Counted from the first letter of the stretch, positions 14,571 to 27,290 are shown. The stretch is DNA of 64,000 nucleotides from Sclerurus mexicanus (GCA_013396755.1 VWZF01001696.1:496001-560000); one strand, 5' to 3'. The notes: generated from the sequence alone by a model not told the origin. Numbers and translations are program-made.

Positions 14571-14920
14571 TGGCGGCAGCGGGTGTTGTCTCTGTGATGG
14601 TAAGGGCAGGAGTTCGTATGAGGCAGCTGCGTGCTGGTGGTGTGACCTGAGGGCAGCAGGACTGGGCCAGCCTAGAACGGGGTTGGGATGCGGCACCAGC
14701 ATCTCTTCGGGGGGCATGGTCAGTCGGAGGTGTAAGGAGGGCATCTCCTGCGCTGCAGCCCAGTGGGCTCTCCTGGCACCAGAGTGCAGGCAGCCCTGAT
14801 GTAGGTGCTGCTGGCATTTCTTTGGGCTGACTGCAAGGAGGTGTCTTCCTGCTGGCCGAAAGCTAGCAAAGCTGCCGAGTCCTCCTTCACAGTCACCTCT
14901 GAAATGCACTGCGTGCGTAA
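14571..14920. other. GC- and CpG-rich block of unknown identity
   Basis: About 350 bp is clearly richer in GC than its AT-rich surroundings and holds roughly a dozen CpGs, starting GGCGGCAGCGGG. A TATAAAG at 14551-14557 lies about 25-30 bp before the block, and a donor-like GTAAGG lies at 14917-14922. The - strand is open for 120 codons (14547-14909), but the product is not recognised and looks like low-constraint translation. It could be an unrecognised transposon piece, a promoter or exon of an unannotated transcript, or a recently inserted GC-rich fragment. I could not decide. Confidence 0.5.
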
Positions 14921-14929
14921 GGATAGAAC

Positions 14930-17900
14930 TGTGTGTTGTGATTTAAAAGTAGCTTCTATTAGGCAAAAATTTTTAAAATAGATTTTTTAGGAAGTAAAAA
15001 TCATTGATCATCAAAACCAATCTGTAATAGAAGATGTTTTGTCATTCACTTCTAAATGCTTTTTCTGCAACTTCATATGAAATTCCATCTTTCCCCAAGT
15101 TCATTGTATAATACATCCTTAGCCAGAAGAAAATTTCCATATGTTTCTCTGCATGTCTGTGTATATATATAGCTAGTTAATGGACTGTGTAAATAAGGAT
15201 TGTGCTTCTTGTCTAAATGATCCATCTTGCTGATACTGCTGTGGGGCCTATCCGTTGTCATAAGAGCTGAGCTCTGGAGGCTGGATGTTCATTTTGGTGA
15301 AATCTCAGCTGCCTCTTTTTTTTGTACATTTTTTCTCCTTGTGGCAGAACCCAGATCACACTTACAATTTCAGTCAAAAAATCACAAAGTTGGTGTTAAT
15401 GTGTGCTTCTCTCACATGAATCTGAAAATGGTTTCCCTTTTCTTTGGCTTCTGTATTTAAGAGCAGTCTCAGAGAATGGTCTAAATATAAGACTATGGAT
15501 CACACAGTTGTGCATTAGCAGTGTCACTTAAAGCACTTCTGAAATTCTGATCTTTCTGGGATGTGTATGTCAAATTAAAATATGAATTTCTGGATTAGGT
15601 TTTTTAAACTTTGAAAAAGGATTGGTTCTTTAGTTTTAATTTTCTCTATGGAAGCTGCCATTTTATTGATACCATTTAGCGGAGGGCCCAGTTTACTGTA
15701 GCATGCTGAGCAGTTTGTTTGAGAGCACTGGAAATCAGAACATTCCAAGTTGTGAAACATCTTGCTAACTTTATTTTCTAATAAAATTGTTAAAGTTTTC
15801 TGTATTAACCATAATAGGTATCAAGTTTGCAACATGGGACTTCAGCCTTCCAGATTTTTATTAAGCCTATGTACATGTCAGCTTGCAGAGATTGCTCAAA
15901 GCTAGCAGGATAGTTTAGATCAACCACCACTTCAAATCAGTGGGTTTTTGGCACTGGCTTTTATATGGTGTGATAGTGAATAATCTGAAGTGATATCTTT
16001 GGAGTATGTACTCCTTTTATTTTTGTAGCAGCTACTCAGTCTAGTGAGGAAACACAGAATTTAAGGCTTACCTTTCTTATCTCTAACAATATCATGGTAT
16101 TTTTGTGTAGTTTGTTTTTTTACTGCTGCTGTCCCACAGATGGTGCACGAGCTGTTCACATGCCTCTCTAGCATTTTTTACCATGGAGTTGAGAACACTT
16201 TTAAAATCCATACTGATCATTAGGCAGATCTAATACATTGAAATGTATTTAATATTCTGTAGTGGATGCATATTGCCCTGTTGACCTTAGGTTAACTTCT
16301 TATGTATACTGAAGGCATGTAATTACCCTTCAGAACTATGGTCTTGGTATCGAGTCAAGCACATAAAATTTAGGGCAAAACTGTTCCCTTCAACATGTTA
16401 GAGGAAAATAGTGAAAATGGATATGCCGTAAGGACTGCTTACAGAAGGATATTTGCAAGTCCTTCCTAAAAGTGAGGGACGACACAGTCAGACCTTGAGG
16501 TTTTCCAGCAGTACTGGTCTCTGTTCATGGTTCAGCCCATTTGCTTTGTGTTCTCTTCCATCCTCCACACCCCATTTGTAATAGAATCAGATATTTTCAG
16601 CAGTTCCAACTTAAAAACTTTAGAGTTTTTGATTGATACATACAACCTGGAATTTCTTTTTTAGCTGAAGATCTGCATCTGCCAGACATACAGTAATTTT
16701 TTGACTGTCCAAAACAACTCAGGGAAAAAGATGCCTTCCTTGAAATTCTTGCATGCTGTAGTGAAGAGTAAATGTCAGTCTAAAGAGGCCCCTTAGGTGT
16801 GTCTCAGCAACTGATTATGGGTGACCCAAAAAACAACTCTCCTGGTGTAGTGATGGTGCCTGACACTAAGACAAAGAGATGTGAAAAAAACAGCAGGTGA
16901 AATGCACCTCCTCTTCCTCCATTTCTCCAGGGCTTCTGTTGGGTAGACAGCTGTAGGGTTTCTACCTCTTCATTTCTCCCTCCTGACAAGTCATAGGCAG
17001 TGGGATAAGAAGACATTAAAGTATCAACTCCACTTTGTTATTAGGACTGTTGTGAATCTGAATTTTAAGCTAAATAAAAGTAATGTGATTATCAAATATT
17101 GTATAAATTATACAGTTGTTTGAAATTGTAAAAATTGGGTAGTAAGTTTTACTTTTTTGCTAAGTATTTAGCAGTGGGTAAGGGAAAAAAAGATGCTCTC
17201 TGTAATAATCACAATCATGTTACCTGAGCTCTATTTTGACTCATTTATGTAAAAACATGAGTATCTGCTGAAAAGTAAGTGGGAAACTTGGTACAAAACA
17301 AGGATATTATCTGTTTCTTGGTTATTAATTTTTAAGATTCAGTCTGTAGCTGATGTGGGGATGTAGGGAAATGACAGAAATTTTAGAAGTATCTTCAGGA
17401 AATGGACTTTGTGGAACAATCTTATGAATATTCTCTTGCATATTGCTTTTTTGACAATTTTTGATTTCTTAAAATTAATGTTACAGGGTGTATCATGCTT
17501 TTAGTTAGTCGAGTATAAATATTTTTTTAGTTCGGGAAAGAAGAACTCTCTTCAAGTATTCTGTTTCTTTGGCTCATTTCCTAACTCCTAAATGCTTCCT
17601 CTCCTCTACCTTTCAAAGCTCAGCAAAGGAAATACTAATAAGCCATGAGACTGTTGCTGCCAGTCTAATGTAATTCCCTTTGTAGTGAAGGCAGGGAGAG
17701 GCAGAAAACTGCAGCCAATTCTCCACAGGATGGAGAGAGTGCCTGTATCCTGGATGCAGTAAAATGGAAAAAAAATGATGGAATGAAATTAACTGATTAT
17801 CTGACAAAACTATCACATCTTACTTAAATTCCATTATTTGAAAGTACACAGGAACCTGATCAGAGTGGAGAGACTGGGCATGGAGCATTTCCCCTGTATA

Positions 17901-18439
17901 TGCAAAAGATGTTCACTGAAAGAGGCTAAATAAGCTAGAAGGTGCATGTATGGGTGAAGAGCATTTTGCACACACAGACATGGATCAACCAGATCTGAGC
18001 CACTGCAAGATGTCTTTCTTCCATGCAGTAACAGAAAATATCTTTAAAGCCAGCTTAACCAACTTTGCAGGGATGGCTTTGGCATTGGACAAAACTTGTT
18101 TGACAACAAATGTACTTTACCAAACTCAAAGGGATCTCATGCAGATGAGAGCAAGAATCCTTTTCCTTGGTCCCAGTGGACTTTTGAAATGCTGTTGGTA
18201 GATCAAGTGTTAATCTATATGGGATCAATAGGATTTTAAAGACTCTAATGGCATGTGAAAATGTCATTTGCTGCACCCCACATCAGATCCAGTCTGTGGA
18301 ACATATGGGCTTGGTCTAAAATTTTGTTATAGAACACCTTTTAGAAAGCATCTAAGCAAATTTTTGCAGTGGTTCCTACAAATCTTGGTACAGATGTATC
18401 TAAGATTGTGGAGGAAGCCTGCACAATTCAGAAGACTGA
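14930..18439. other. Intron sequence, no feature seen
   Basis: No exon, RNA gene or clear repeat recognised. The part from about 17.9 kb could be an undetected 5' extension of the old CR1 fragment that starts near 18.44 kb, but I could not read CR1 protein in it. Confidence 0.5.
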
Positions 18440-19170
18440 TTTTTGTTTTCTGGCAATCAGGATGACTGGAAAAATGTAAACATTGCACGTTTCTTGAAGA
18501 AGAGCAACACCTACAGGGTTGTTGGTCTCTCCACAGAATTTGGGAAGATTGTGCAGCAAATTCTTCTAGAACCCATTTCTGAGCATGTGAAAGGCAAGAA
18601 GATAATTGAGAACAGCTAGCATAATGAGAAATCGTGCCTAGCCAACCTACTTGCCTTCTACAAATGACTGCCTTGGTAAACAAGAGAAGTGGAGTGCATG
18701 TTACTTGAATGTTCTCCAAAAAATCCTTCAGTAGCATCCTGGTAGACTACTTGAAGATTTATAAGTACTGGTTGGATTGCTGCATTCCAAGGTTGGTGAT
18801 CTGCATCCAAAATAAAATTGGCACTGGCTACTAGTGATGTCCCTTAGGAACTGATGATGGAGGCAGTGGTGTTTGATGGGATGCCCTTCATTACTACAGA
18901 CCTACCTGGCAATCACTGGACTCTTTTCTGAGCTTGACTACCATCACTCTACCTGTTTTGCTCTCTGTGTTTGGACTCAGGGACTGGCTGCCTTGTCAGT
19001 GAGGCTGCTGCCTCTGCATGCCTAGTTATCTAGCTCAGTGGTTGGCTCCCCTTGTTCTGCAGAAGTGCTCTTGCTGCTTACAGACAGCAGTGTGTCTTCA
19101 AAAACCATACTGTTCTGAGCAGGATGTTGGACTAAATGAAGTCCAGAACCCCTTCCAGCCTTCATGGTGA
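18440..19170 (+). mobile_element. Old CR1-type LINE fragment, RT region to 3' end
   Basis: WQSG (18451-18462), then after a frameshift DWKNVNIA, YRVVGLSTEFGKIVQQILLE, PISEHVKGKKIIENS and KSCLANLLAFY follow the CR1 reverse-transcriptase order. The conserved 'PVTSGVPQG' region is recognisable as LATSDVP near 18827-18848. A CR1-like 3' UTR word, GTTGGACTAAATGAAGTCC, follows near 19125-19145. The intervening 250 bp is not recognised. Stops, frameshifts and deletions show an old, dead copy. The 5' boundary is uncertain. Confidence 0.72.
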
Positions 19171-19174
19171 AATG

Positions 19175-20720
19175 TGGTTGTACTCCAGCTTACCTTTCTT
19201 ACAGCAGTCATAGTGCTTTAAATCATATTGGCTGCTTTGTGAGTTGTTGATATTTAGTTATTTTTGTTAAATTAAATACAGACTATCAGGCAGACATTTG
19301 TTGAGATCAGCTGAACAAAGTGAACTTCATTCTACTTTCACTCATCAGGAGATGTAGACATATAGAGGGGGCAGATGGCTGGAGTTCTTCAGCAGATTTC
19401 AATAGAGATGCCTAGAGGACTGCTGAAGGGACAACCTCCCACTCTGCCAGAGCTGCAAGGGCACTAGTCTGCAAACTATGCTGAACTGGTATCTCTGTCA
19501 TGATTGCTGCTTGTCTCAGTACAGCTTCATTTCCACAACACCTGTCTTCTGGTGTGGCAGAGGAACAGGTAAGGTTTGCCGTACATGTCTTACACCTTGT
19601 GTTTTGGTGATGGTTGTACAGCTGTCCTGAGGGAATAACTTCAAACAGGCTTAGTGTGTTTCTGTTCTGCTGTTAGCTGTGCTCACACTGGGAGGGGGTG
19701 AGAAAGAGCGTGCCTAACCTGCTTCCCACACCTTGGTGTCCCTTCCAGCATCTCAGAGAAAAGGTGCCTTCAGCCAAGTAGGTGTTTCCCCTAATGTCGA
19801 ATGCTCACGTTGTTTGTGCATGGCACAGTGGGTTGCTGTTGCTCCTGGAAGCCAGGCATTCTCAGAGTGAAAATGACTGTGAGACTTTTGCACCCTGCTG
19901 GGCTCTGTGACTGGGGACTGAGGCAGCACCCTCTGCTCTCTCCTGCTGGAGCCACTTCCATTGGCTTGAACTGGAAATGAAAGCACATGTGGCAAGGAGA
20001 AAATAATCAGATGCTATTAGCTGTTTTACTGCTGGCACTAGTCATGTCAGGCAGGTAGAATTGTTATGCATTTTGCTGTGTTACCTTAATTCTGCTCCTA
20101 CACAGTGCTAATTATAATCCTGATATGATCTAATTAAAAAAACCCCCACCACTCTCTGTACTCCCTGATTGATTCCATAGCCATGAAACAGTGAAAGCTG
20201 GGCAGCCTTAGGAACTCAGGAGGATCCCTGCTGCAAACTCTGACACATACTTCGTGAATCCTGGGAGGAGACTGTCTAAGAATAAATTGGGTTGGTAATT
20301 ACGAATATTGTCAGTAAAATTTCAATATTAAAAAGTATGCTTCCCGGATAATTTGTATGAATAAGTAGATGTGCATGTGACGGTCTGTACACAAATAGGC
20401 AGCTGTAGGTAGTTTAGGGGGAAGATGACTGTGTAGCCATTTCTGTATTTGAAGCTGTTCTGAGGAGGGAGTCACTTCATTTGTACTACAGTTTCTAATT
20501 CTGACTCCGCCACTAAAACCCAGTGTGATTTTAATGGTTTTTAATCTACATTTGAATATTGCATGCTTATTTGTTTTCACCAGAGATTTGCTATTGATTG
20601 AATTCTTAAATGGTGTCCCTGCTGGCAGAATTGCTTCCTACCAGTTAGCATCTGTCTGCCAGATCAGGGGCTCTGGGTTCCTAGCCTTGCTTTCACTGAC
20701 ACAAATAGGATGGCTTAGCA
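19175..20720. other. Intron sequence, no feature seen
   Basis: Moderately GC-richer around 19.4-20.0 kb than the rest of the intron, but with no recognisable element. Confidence 0.5.
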
Positions 20721-20721
20721 C

Positions 20722-21024
20722 ATCTTTCTTTTTTTGTCTCTCTCTCTTTATTTGTAGTTCTCCACCTCCGTAAATCCTTCTGCCTTTTCTCTTTCTTCTT
20801 TTCGTCTTAACTTCTCACGTAGTGAAGCTGACAGAGGAGGGTGTGTGGGATGAGGAGTAGAAAAGGGGGAGAGAAAGTGAGAGGTAGAGTGAGGAAGACA
20901 AAAGGGAGAATGTGAGAGGTGAGGAGGAGGTGGTAATGACGGTGGAAAATAGAAAAAAGAAGGAGGGGAAGAGGGTGAGTGGAAGGGGGAATTAAGTAAG
21001 GAGGGCATAAGAGGGGGAGAGACT
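20722..21024. repeat. Pyrimidine-rich to purine-rich switch tract
   Basis: The + strand is strongly pyrimidine-rich from 20722 to about 20817 (including a TCTCTCTCTCTTT run) and then strongly purine-rich from about 20828 to 21024 (GAGG, GGGGGAGAG and GAAAGTGAGAGG words). This is about 300 bp of low-complexity, strand-asymmetric DNA. The 129-codon open frame on the - strand here (Ser/Pro-rich) is a product of the skewed composition. Confidence 0.85.
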
Positions 21025-21029
21025 GCTCC

Positions 21030-24000
21030 TAGATTTTTAACCAAAGATAGGGCAGTCATTTTTTTCCTGCCTATAGGAGGAATAATTAGAGCAAATGTTG
21101 GTCCTGAACCTCTTCTGCCAGGCAGTTGATTTTCCAAAGCCCTGAATGCATCAGCTTTATTTTATTCATACCTGTACCTGTATGAATAACCTATAGTTAT
21201 TAAATGTGTCAAGCTAGTCTGCTCACTGGTCAATGTGGGGAAGTGGCTCCAGGGACTTTTACTTTCTCAGTTGATGCATGGGCAATTTTTTGGATATAAA
21301 GATCCAGTTTTAGCAACATGCCTCTAAGAGAGCATTTGTGTTCTAGTTTCCTAATCATGTATCTGTTCTTACTAGGTGAGATTTAAGTTCTGGAGATTCT
21401 GTAAATCATTGCCTGCTGGAACTAGCTTGGTGGTTGACACAGAGTAGTTGGGAATGTAACTTCCCCACTCCTCCACTGTCCTACATAGTCCACTCTTTGC
21501 TTTATTTTGTTTTTTTCCACACTATCCCTTTCTCTGGTATGAAAAAGTTGAAGGAAATCAGTGTTTCTCCCACCAATGGACTAGAGATGATGGGTAGCTG
21601 TTCACAGACAGTCCTTTCTCTGTTTAAGGCCATATCTGTTTGGCCTTTTGGTCAGAAAAGCTTAGCACTGATAACTGCTGTGAAGAAGGATAGAGATGGC
21701 AGGAAGCAACTTGTGGAATGGTTCTGCCCGTCATTGCTGAGATATCTTTGTGCATTTTCCATTTCTTTGTTCTGTATTGTGCAGCAACAGGGACATTCAG
21801 CTCATCATTTACTGCTGGTATTCTGTCCATTAATAGAGACTGTTGATTTCATTTGCTTATAGTAAGGATTTATTTGAATACATGCACAAAACAGTTATTC
21901 ACCACCAACCTTCCTTATGCAACTTTATGGTGCTGAGCAATTACAAATTAAAATGAAAAGTGTGCTTTGGTGCTTTGCTTTTCTGTAGTTGCAGTGATGT
22001 CTAGGGAAATACTGCAATGGAGAAATTCTGCGTTGAGGTAATTCTGGAAATCATGTTCACATTAGAAATCCCCAAACTGTACTTTATTTTAAAATGTTTT
22101 AATGAGCTACCATACTCAGTGCATTAATCTGTCAAAGAGAAGTGCATGGGTATATATTTCAAATCCCAGAGTCGAATTGAGAGAACGTGTTAGAGATGAC
22201 ATCCTAAGTTTTCCTGGTGGAAGGTATGGGTTTGTTCTCTTGTACCTTTACCAATATTAACGTGTGGTGGGAAGCCATTGCAGACTTTATTATGGTGGAA
22301 TAAGAATGAAAGAAAATCTTAAATAGGGGAGTAATTGTTATGTTCTTTGGCAATCACAGAAATGTCTTTATTTTGGACTTCTTTGGAAGATAGTGCAGCT
22401 AAAGAGACTTATGGACAATCTCTAGTATTTTGTCTTCATGAACAGAAACATAGAACTGGGAAAGGATTTGAATAAAATAATAATTTCATCGGTTATATCT
22501 TCAACTTAATGTAGTCTCATCCTCCCTTCTTTCTATGTTATTCTTTCTTCACAAGCACTTGCCACAGTGGGTTTTTTTATGAAGTGTAGTAAATCACAAA
22601 TTTTCAACTACAGGTTCTCTTGGAGTATGGACTTTGTGAGGGTGATGGCATCTCTCTGCTTTCTGACCTTATGTTCCTTGGTAGTAACTTGTAACATTGG
22701 AATCCTGTGGTGCGTTCAGAATGGAATTTCAGTTGCTTTAAAAATATCACATACTAGACAGTATTGAATGGGTGAAAAGGTCCTCTGTGATTATCTACAA
22801 TGACAAAGAGCAAGAAAAAGTATAAAAAATCTGTTTTGAAGTTACAATTTAGGCAATAATATTAAGGAGAGATAAAATAAAGAAGAATATGTTAAAAAGC
22901 ACTGTTAGAGCATGAGCAAAATCCAAATATCGCTCTTTTAAACTTTCATTTTAACTTCTTATGTTTTTAATTTATAAGTTTTAAAGTTTTTAGAGAACGA
23001 CAGCTTGGGAAAGGCAGAGGATTTTCCTGATCCTGTAGGTCTGATCTGATGGTTTGTATGACTTTGGATAGCATGAGGATGAGAAATAAAAGACTGTGTG
23101 AAATAGCAAGACCCATAGAAAGAGAAAATGAATGCATGCTTAAGAAGCATGCAGCCGGGAGCAAGAAGATGTTCAGACTCCTTAATTCAGCTTCTGCTAA
23201 GTACACATTGTTTCAACAATATTCTAGGCACCTGTTCTTGGAATTTCACTTATATAGGTGATATATCCATCTAATTCCTCATATAGTGAATGGAGAAGAG
23301 AATTTCAGATGACCCGCTCTGACTGATAACTTCCTCTTTTAATTAACTCTAAAGGAAAGTAGGCATTTTAAGGTTTGTATATTCTTGTATAGTAGAAGAA
23401 ATTAAATCATATTTAGTTGGAAAACTGAGAAAAATCTAGGCATTGTCAATCTCAAAGTAGAAAGAGGTAACGCATTGTTTTAAAAAATCAGGAGCAAATT
23501 TGGGCTTCATAAAAATGGCTTAATAAAAAAGATAGAATTACATTTAAGTGATTAATGCAGCATATTAAAAAAAGAACAGCTAAGTAGGAAACCCTGAAGA
23601 TGATGTCCACAGCGTATTTTAATTTTCAATTACACGTTTCTGCTACTATGTTACACGTTAATTGTTACACCTTTCTGCTACTATGGTTATGAATTCTGTG
23701 TGGTGTCATACATGAACATCTAAAATATTCGTGTAATTTGTGGTAATAGTGAAATGTAGTTGGATGAAAAAAGTTAAAACTTTTGAGTGATTGTTACCAA
23801 TGTTTTGTTAAACGTGGAAGATGTTACTTTGCTTTTTTTCTGTGGGACATCAATATTGTGTGTAATACTGGAGACTAGAAAAGCAGTTTCTATACCAATG
23901 TAATTTTTTCCCTCTCATTACATTTCTAAATTTTGGCACCATGCCCACTACCTAATTCTGGCCCACTCTGCTGCAGAAGTTACCTGCTTTTAAACTCCAT

Positions 24001-26270
24001 CAAGCTGGGTTCTTTAGGCTCATCCTAGATGAGTCTCCTACACACATTTCTATTTGGGTCAGTCCTTTTTACTTTTAAATTAGTAAAATATTTTCACAGC
24101 AAACTAAGTTTTATGGAATAAAAGATCGCTCATCAACTCTTCTGTGTCCACCATTTCCCCTCCTGCTCCATCCAGTGCAACAGTCAGTCTTGCAAGTACC
24201 TCTTGTTCTTTTTGTACCTACAAGACACAACTTGTATTGGTGAGACTCAGCAGCAAATCAAAACCCTGCTATTCTTATCATCCTCCCCTTGACTGTGAAC
24301 ACACATGCCACCTCTTCACCTCCACCTTTTAATATACTTTGCTGTATAGTTAAGAACAAAAATGGTAGCTGTTTGATAGACTGTCCTTGATCTAGTTTTG
24401 CTGGACAAATAATTAAGAATAGTGGTAAAAGCATCCATTCTCAAGTAGCATTCTTGGTTCTGGCTTTGAATCCGAGGTGAACATGAGGAAATTACTGTAA
24501 TTTTAAATCCTTAGCATATCCTACCATATCTTACCATAGTGAAAATTCATAGGAAAAAAGATCTTGAAGAACAAAGTACGTGGATTTTTGTAGTTCAGGA
24601 AATTGTGAGATCCCTGTTTTCATCTGAATCAGGTATTTTGTTAGTTTTGACTTCTTTACTTACTGCTACTTTCTTTGTATCCCAAGAAGAGAATTTGTTC
24701 ATCTGCAAATTGAGGATATTCATATATATAAGACCTGAAATCAGGGAACTGTAAAGCCCTTAACCAAGAGAGGAATGTGTAATTGCCTCGTTCATACAAA
24801 CAGCCATATCTGTTCAGAATGGTTTTACTCATTTATGTGATCAAGTTCTTAAAATATGTGGAACATACATAGTTTCTGTACATACCTTGTGTGAAATTTT
24901 CACATACAACATCCTAAAAGACAGTATAAGTGCATGAAATTTATAAAGTAAAAAGTGGCAGACATATTTTCATTAACTCTATGTATGAAACATACTAGAC
25001 TGAAGGATTATTTCAGCATGGATAAACCACACTCTATTATTAAGAGTTACTATAAAATTTGAAAGGTGGCATGATATATGATTGTTACTAAAGCATAACC
25101 AGAAAGATAATATTTAGATTGAGTGTGGATTTTGTGCCTTATAAATGTGAATTTATTTTATTTCAGAAAAATAGTACAAATTTGATAACAGACACTGTTT
25201 TGGTTGTCGTTGCACAAATGTTATTACTGTGGTTCTTCTTTTCTGAAGTGTGGAAGTGATTTTTTAAAAGAGCTGATACAATGTAAGTGTCTGAACTAAA
25301 CATGCTGCTATGCTCTTCCTTTTCAAAAGAGGTGGTCTTTCCCTGAATGCACTTCCATAATTCCATTGTCATCAGGCAGGAGCTGGGGATATTTTTAGCT
25401 GTGTGGGTTTTCTCCTTTTTGTTTGTTTGCTATTTTGTTTTGTTTTGTTTTTTTGGAGAGGGGTTGTGTCTGTGTGTGCATGGTTGTGCTTGGTTTTTTA
25501 CACCAGCAAAAGTGACTTTCTAAAACAGCATGACAGACTTCTACCTTGTCTTGTTAGCTATAGTTATTTTGACTGCTGGACAGAACAGTTATTGCTTTCA
25601 GAACAAAAACTAAAGCAGCTCAGGAAGGGCCAAGGCAATCAAAAGCAGATTTCTACTTTACTATGAGGCTATGACACTACAGACTCCATTGACTGTAATT
25701 AGGGGCAGGATTCAGTTGACTGATTGTGGGAATCTAGTGCATCTATTTGAGCTGCTATTTGAGACTTTTTTGGGGAACATTTATGTCAGTAGGGCTCATG
25801 GTTTTAAGGTGCAGAGTTAAGTTAACTATTGTTACTAGACTTAACTACTGTATAATTCATACAGTTGCCAGTCTCTAAAAAACCTCTTTTAAATGACTCT
25901 GTCTCTGAAGTATCTAATACATTATAGTCTTTGCTGCAGTGGCAGATCTAGAAACAGAAAATTTCTTACTTATTAATCCTCTTAATTATTTCAGCTAATG
26001 AATAAGGAAGTAAAATAAATAGATCCATATTGGCTTGCCATAGTAGAAGCTTGCTAATGTATTTAATATTTTCCAACTAGACAAGAAGAAAATTAAATAG
26101 GAGAGCAGTATATTTACAAGATTCTGAAAGTGCTAACAATGAATAAGTGGCAGAAGTTGTCTGACACTGTACTTTAACATTTGCTTTTTTTCCTAAAGCA
26201 GCTTTTGTATTGTCATCTTCTATTCCCTTTTTGTTTTCAGCATCTGCAAAGATTTAATCTGGAAATTTTA
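21030..26270. other. Intron sequence, no transposon seen
   Basis: Apart from the 35-bp-period duplication at 23.63 kb and a T-rich (GTTTT)n stretch near 25.42-25.46 kb, nothing is recognised. The 142-codon frame at 21434-21862 has no recognisable domain and a composition expected by chance. Confidence 0.55.
23630..23685 (+). repeat. Local direct duplication, 35-bp period
   Basis: TTACACGTTTCTGCTACTATG (23630-23650) recurs at 23665-23685 with one mismatch. The 14-bp spacer itself begins with a third TTACACGTT. It looks like a small tandem duplication by slippage. Confidence 0.85.
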
Positions 26271-26275
26271 TCTTT

Positions 26276-26763
26276 TGTCTCTCAACTCTTGACGAGACCC
26301 TTCTGGGGATAAGAAGGAGAGGCACACTCCAGGCACAGATGTGGTGGAATGAAGGAATGGCCCCTTTATTAAGATGGCTCTGGCTTATATAAGGGTGGCA
26401 TGGAACTTTCTGAAAAAGGGGGTGGGGTTTAGGGAGGAGCATGCAAACCCTCTTACAGAAAAGGAAAAAACAGGGAAGGGCTACAACAACAAGGGGTAAA
26501 CGAGGGTGGAGATGAAAGCTCCACTGTGGCAGAATCTGTCCAATTGGAGCAGGGATAACATGATCGAATTCACAAACTGGGAAACCCATAACAACCCATA
26601 AACGGCAATAAACTTTCTCTTGTGCAAGACAGCTCATTCTTGCAGCTTTCCTTCTTGATCCTTCAGTCTCGTCAAGTCACTCTGTGGTCCCTCTTCCATT
26701 CAGCATAATCTTGTGCTCCCACAAACCCTTGTCACTCTAAATATCTCTTGTTGCGTGAATCCA
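26276..26763 (-). mobile_element. Solo LTR of an endogenous retrovirus, antisense to RIMS1
   Basis: Read on the - strand, this 488-bp element starts TGGATTCACGC and ends GAGAGACA, the TG...CA ends of an LTR. It is flanked by an identical 5-bp direct repeat, TCTTT, at 26271-26275 and 26764-26768. Inside, on the - strand, are a TATA box (TTATATAAGCC, complement of 26382-26392) and, about 12 bp downstream, an AATAAA signal (complement of 26365-26370). No gag, pol or env remnant lies on either side, so it is a solo LTR left by recombination. A 5-bp duplication suggests an ERVL-type or related element, but the family is not identified. Open frames within it are chance. Confidence 0.8.
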
Positions 26764-27107
26764 TCTTTGCTCTCCTTACAAATAAAATGCAAATCAAACC
26801 CTTGCCAGAGATAAACAGTTATCTAAGTAAAATCAGAATAAATAGAGGTTAAAAGTGAGATTCACTCTGAGAAAATCACAGAATGCTACATTATTTTGGG
26901 GGATCTAAAAATGTATATAAAAATGTCAGAATTTCAGCTCGAAGGTATATCCTTTTTCTCAGTTAGGCTGTTTAGATGCTTTCTGTAGTGGTCGTTTCAG
27001 GTCACAGAAGATTGCAAGAATAATTGAACAGCAGATACTCAGATGTATTATTTTTTTAATCTTATGATAACATGTTGGATTTTGTAGGAGGTGAATATAT
27101 GTGATTT

Positions 27108-27290
27108 AAGATGAAGGATCAAACTGTTGGAGAACGCCAGCAGTGGCAGTGTGAACTCTGTGAGGCACATGAAAAGTTTGCCGTCGATGCCAGTCGCGAT
27201 AGCAGAGCTGACAAGGGGATGGTGATGCTGCACCACTGCTGAAAAGGAGGAGGAGCAGAAGAGCTATTCATAGCGTTGGCAGCAATGACA
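27108..27290. other. Small CpG-bearing patch, unidentified
   Basis: Within CpG-poor DNA, about 180 bp carries some half-dozen CpGs (including GTCGATG, GTCGCGAT and GCGTTGG). The + strand has a 43-codon frame from the ATG at 27111 beginning MKDQTVGERQQWQCELCEAH. On the - strand a pyrimidine run ending TTTTCAG near 27241 looks like a splice acceptor. Neither reading is recognised. It could be a repeat remnant or a conserved element. Confidence 0.35.

Noticed and set aside
18327..18737. 136-codon - strand frame
   Set aside because: It runs antisense to recognisable CR1 reverse-transcriptase sequence, so it is a shadow of the repeat.
20748..21137. 129-codon - strand Ser/Pro-rich frame
   Set aside because: It is the translation of the purine-rich tract; skewed composition removes stop codons and mimics a disordered protein.
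21434..21862. 142-codon + strand open frame
   Set aside because: No recognisable domain, and length is within chance expectation for the window.
26254..26637. 127-codon - strand frame across the LTR, as a viral gene piece
   Set aside because: It crosses the LTR terminus and TATA/AATAAA region, so it is not a retroviral coding region.
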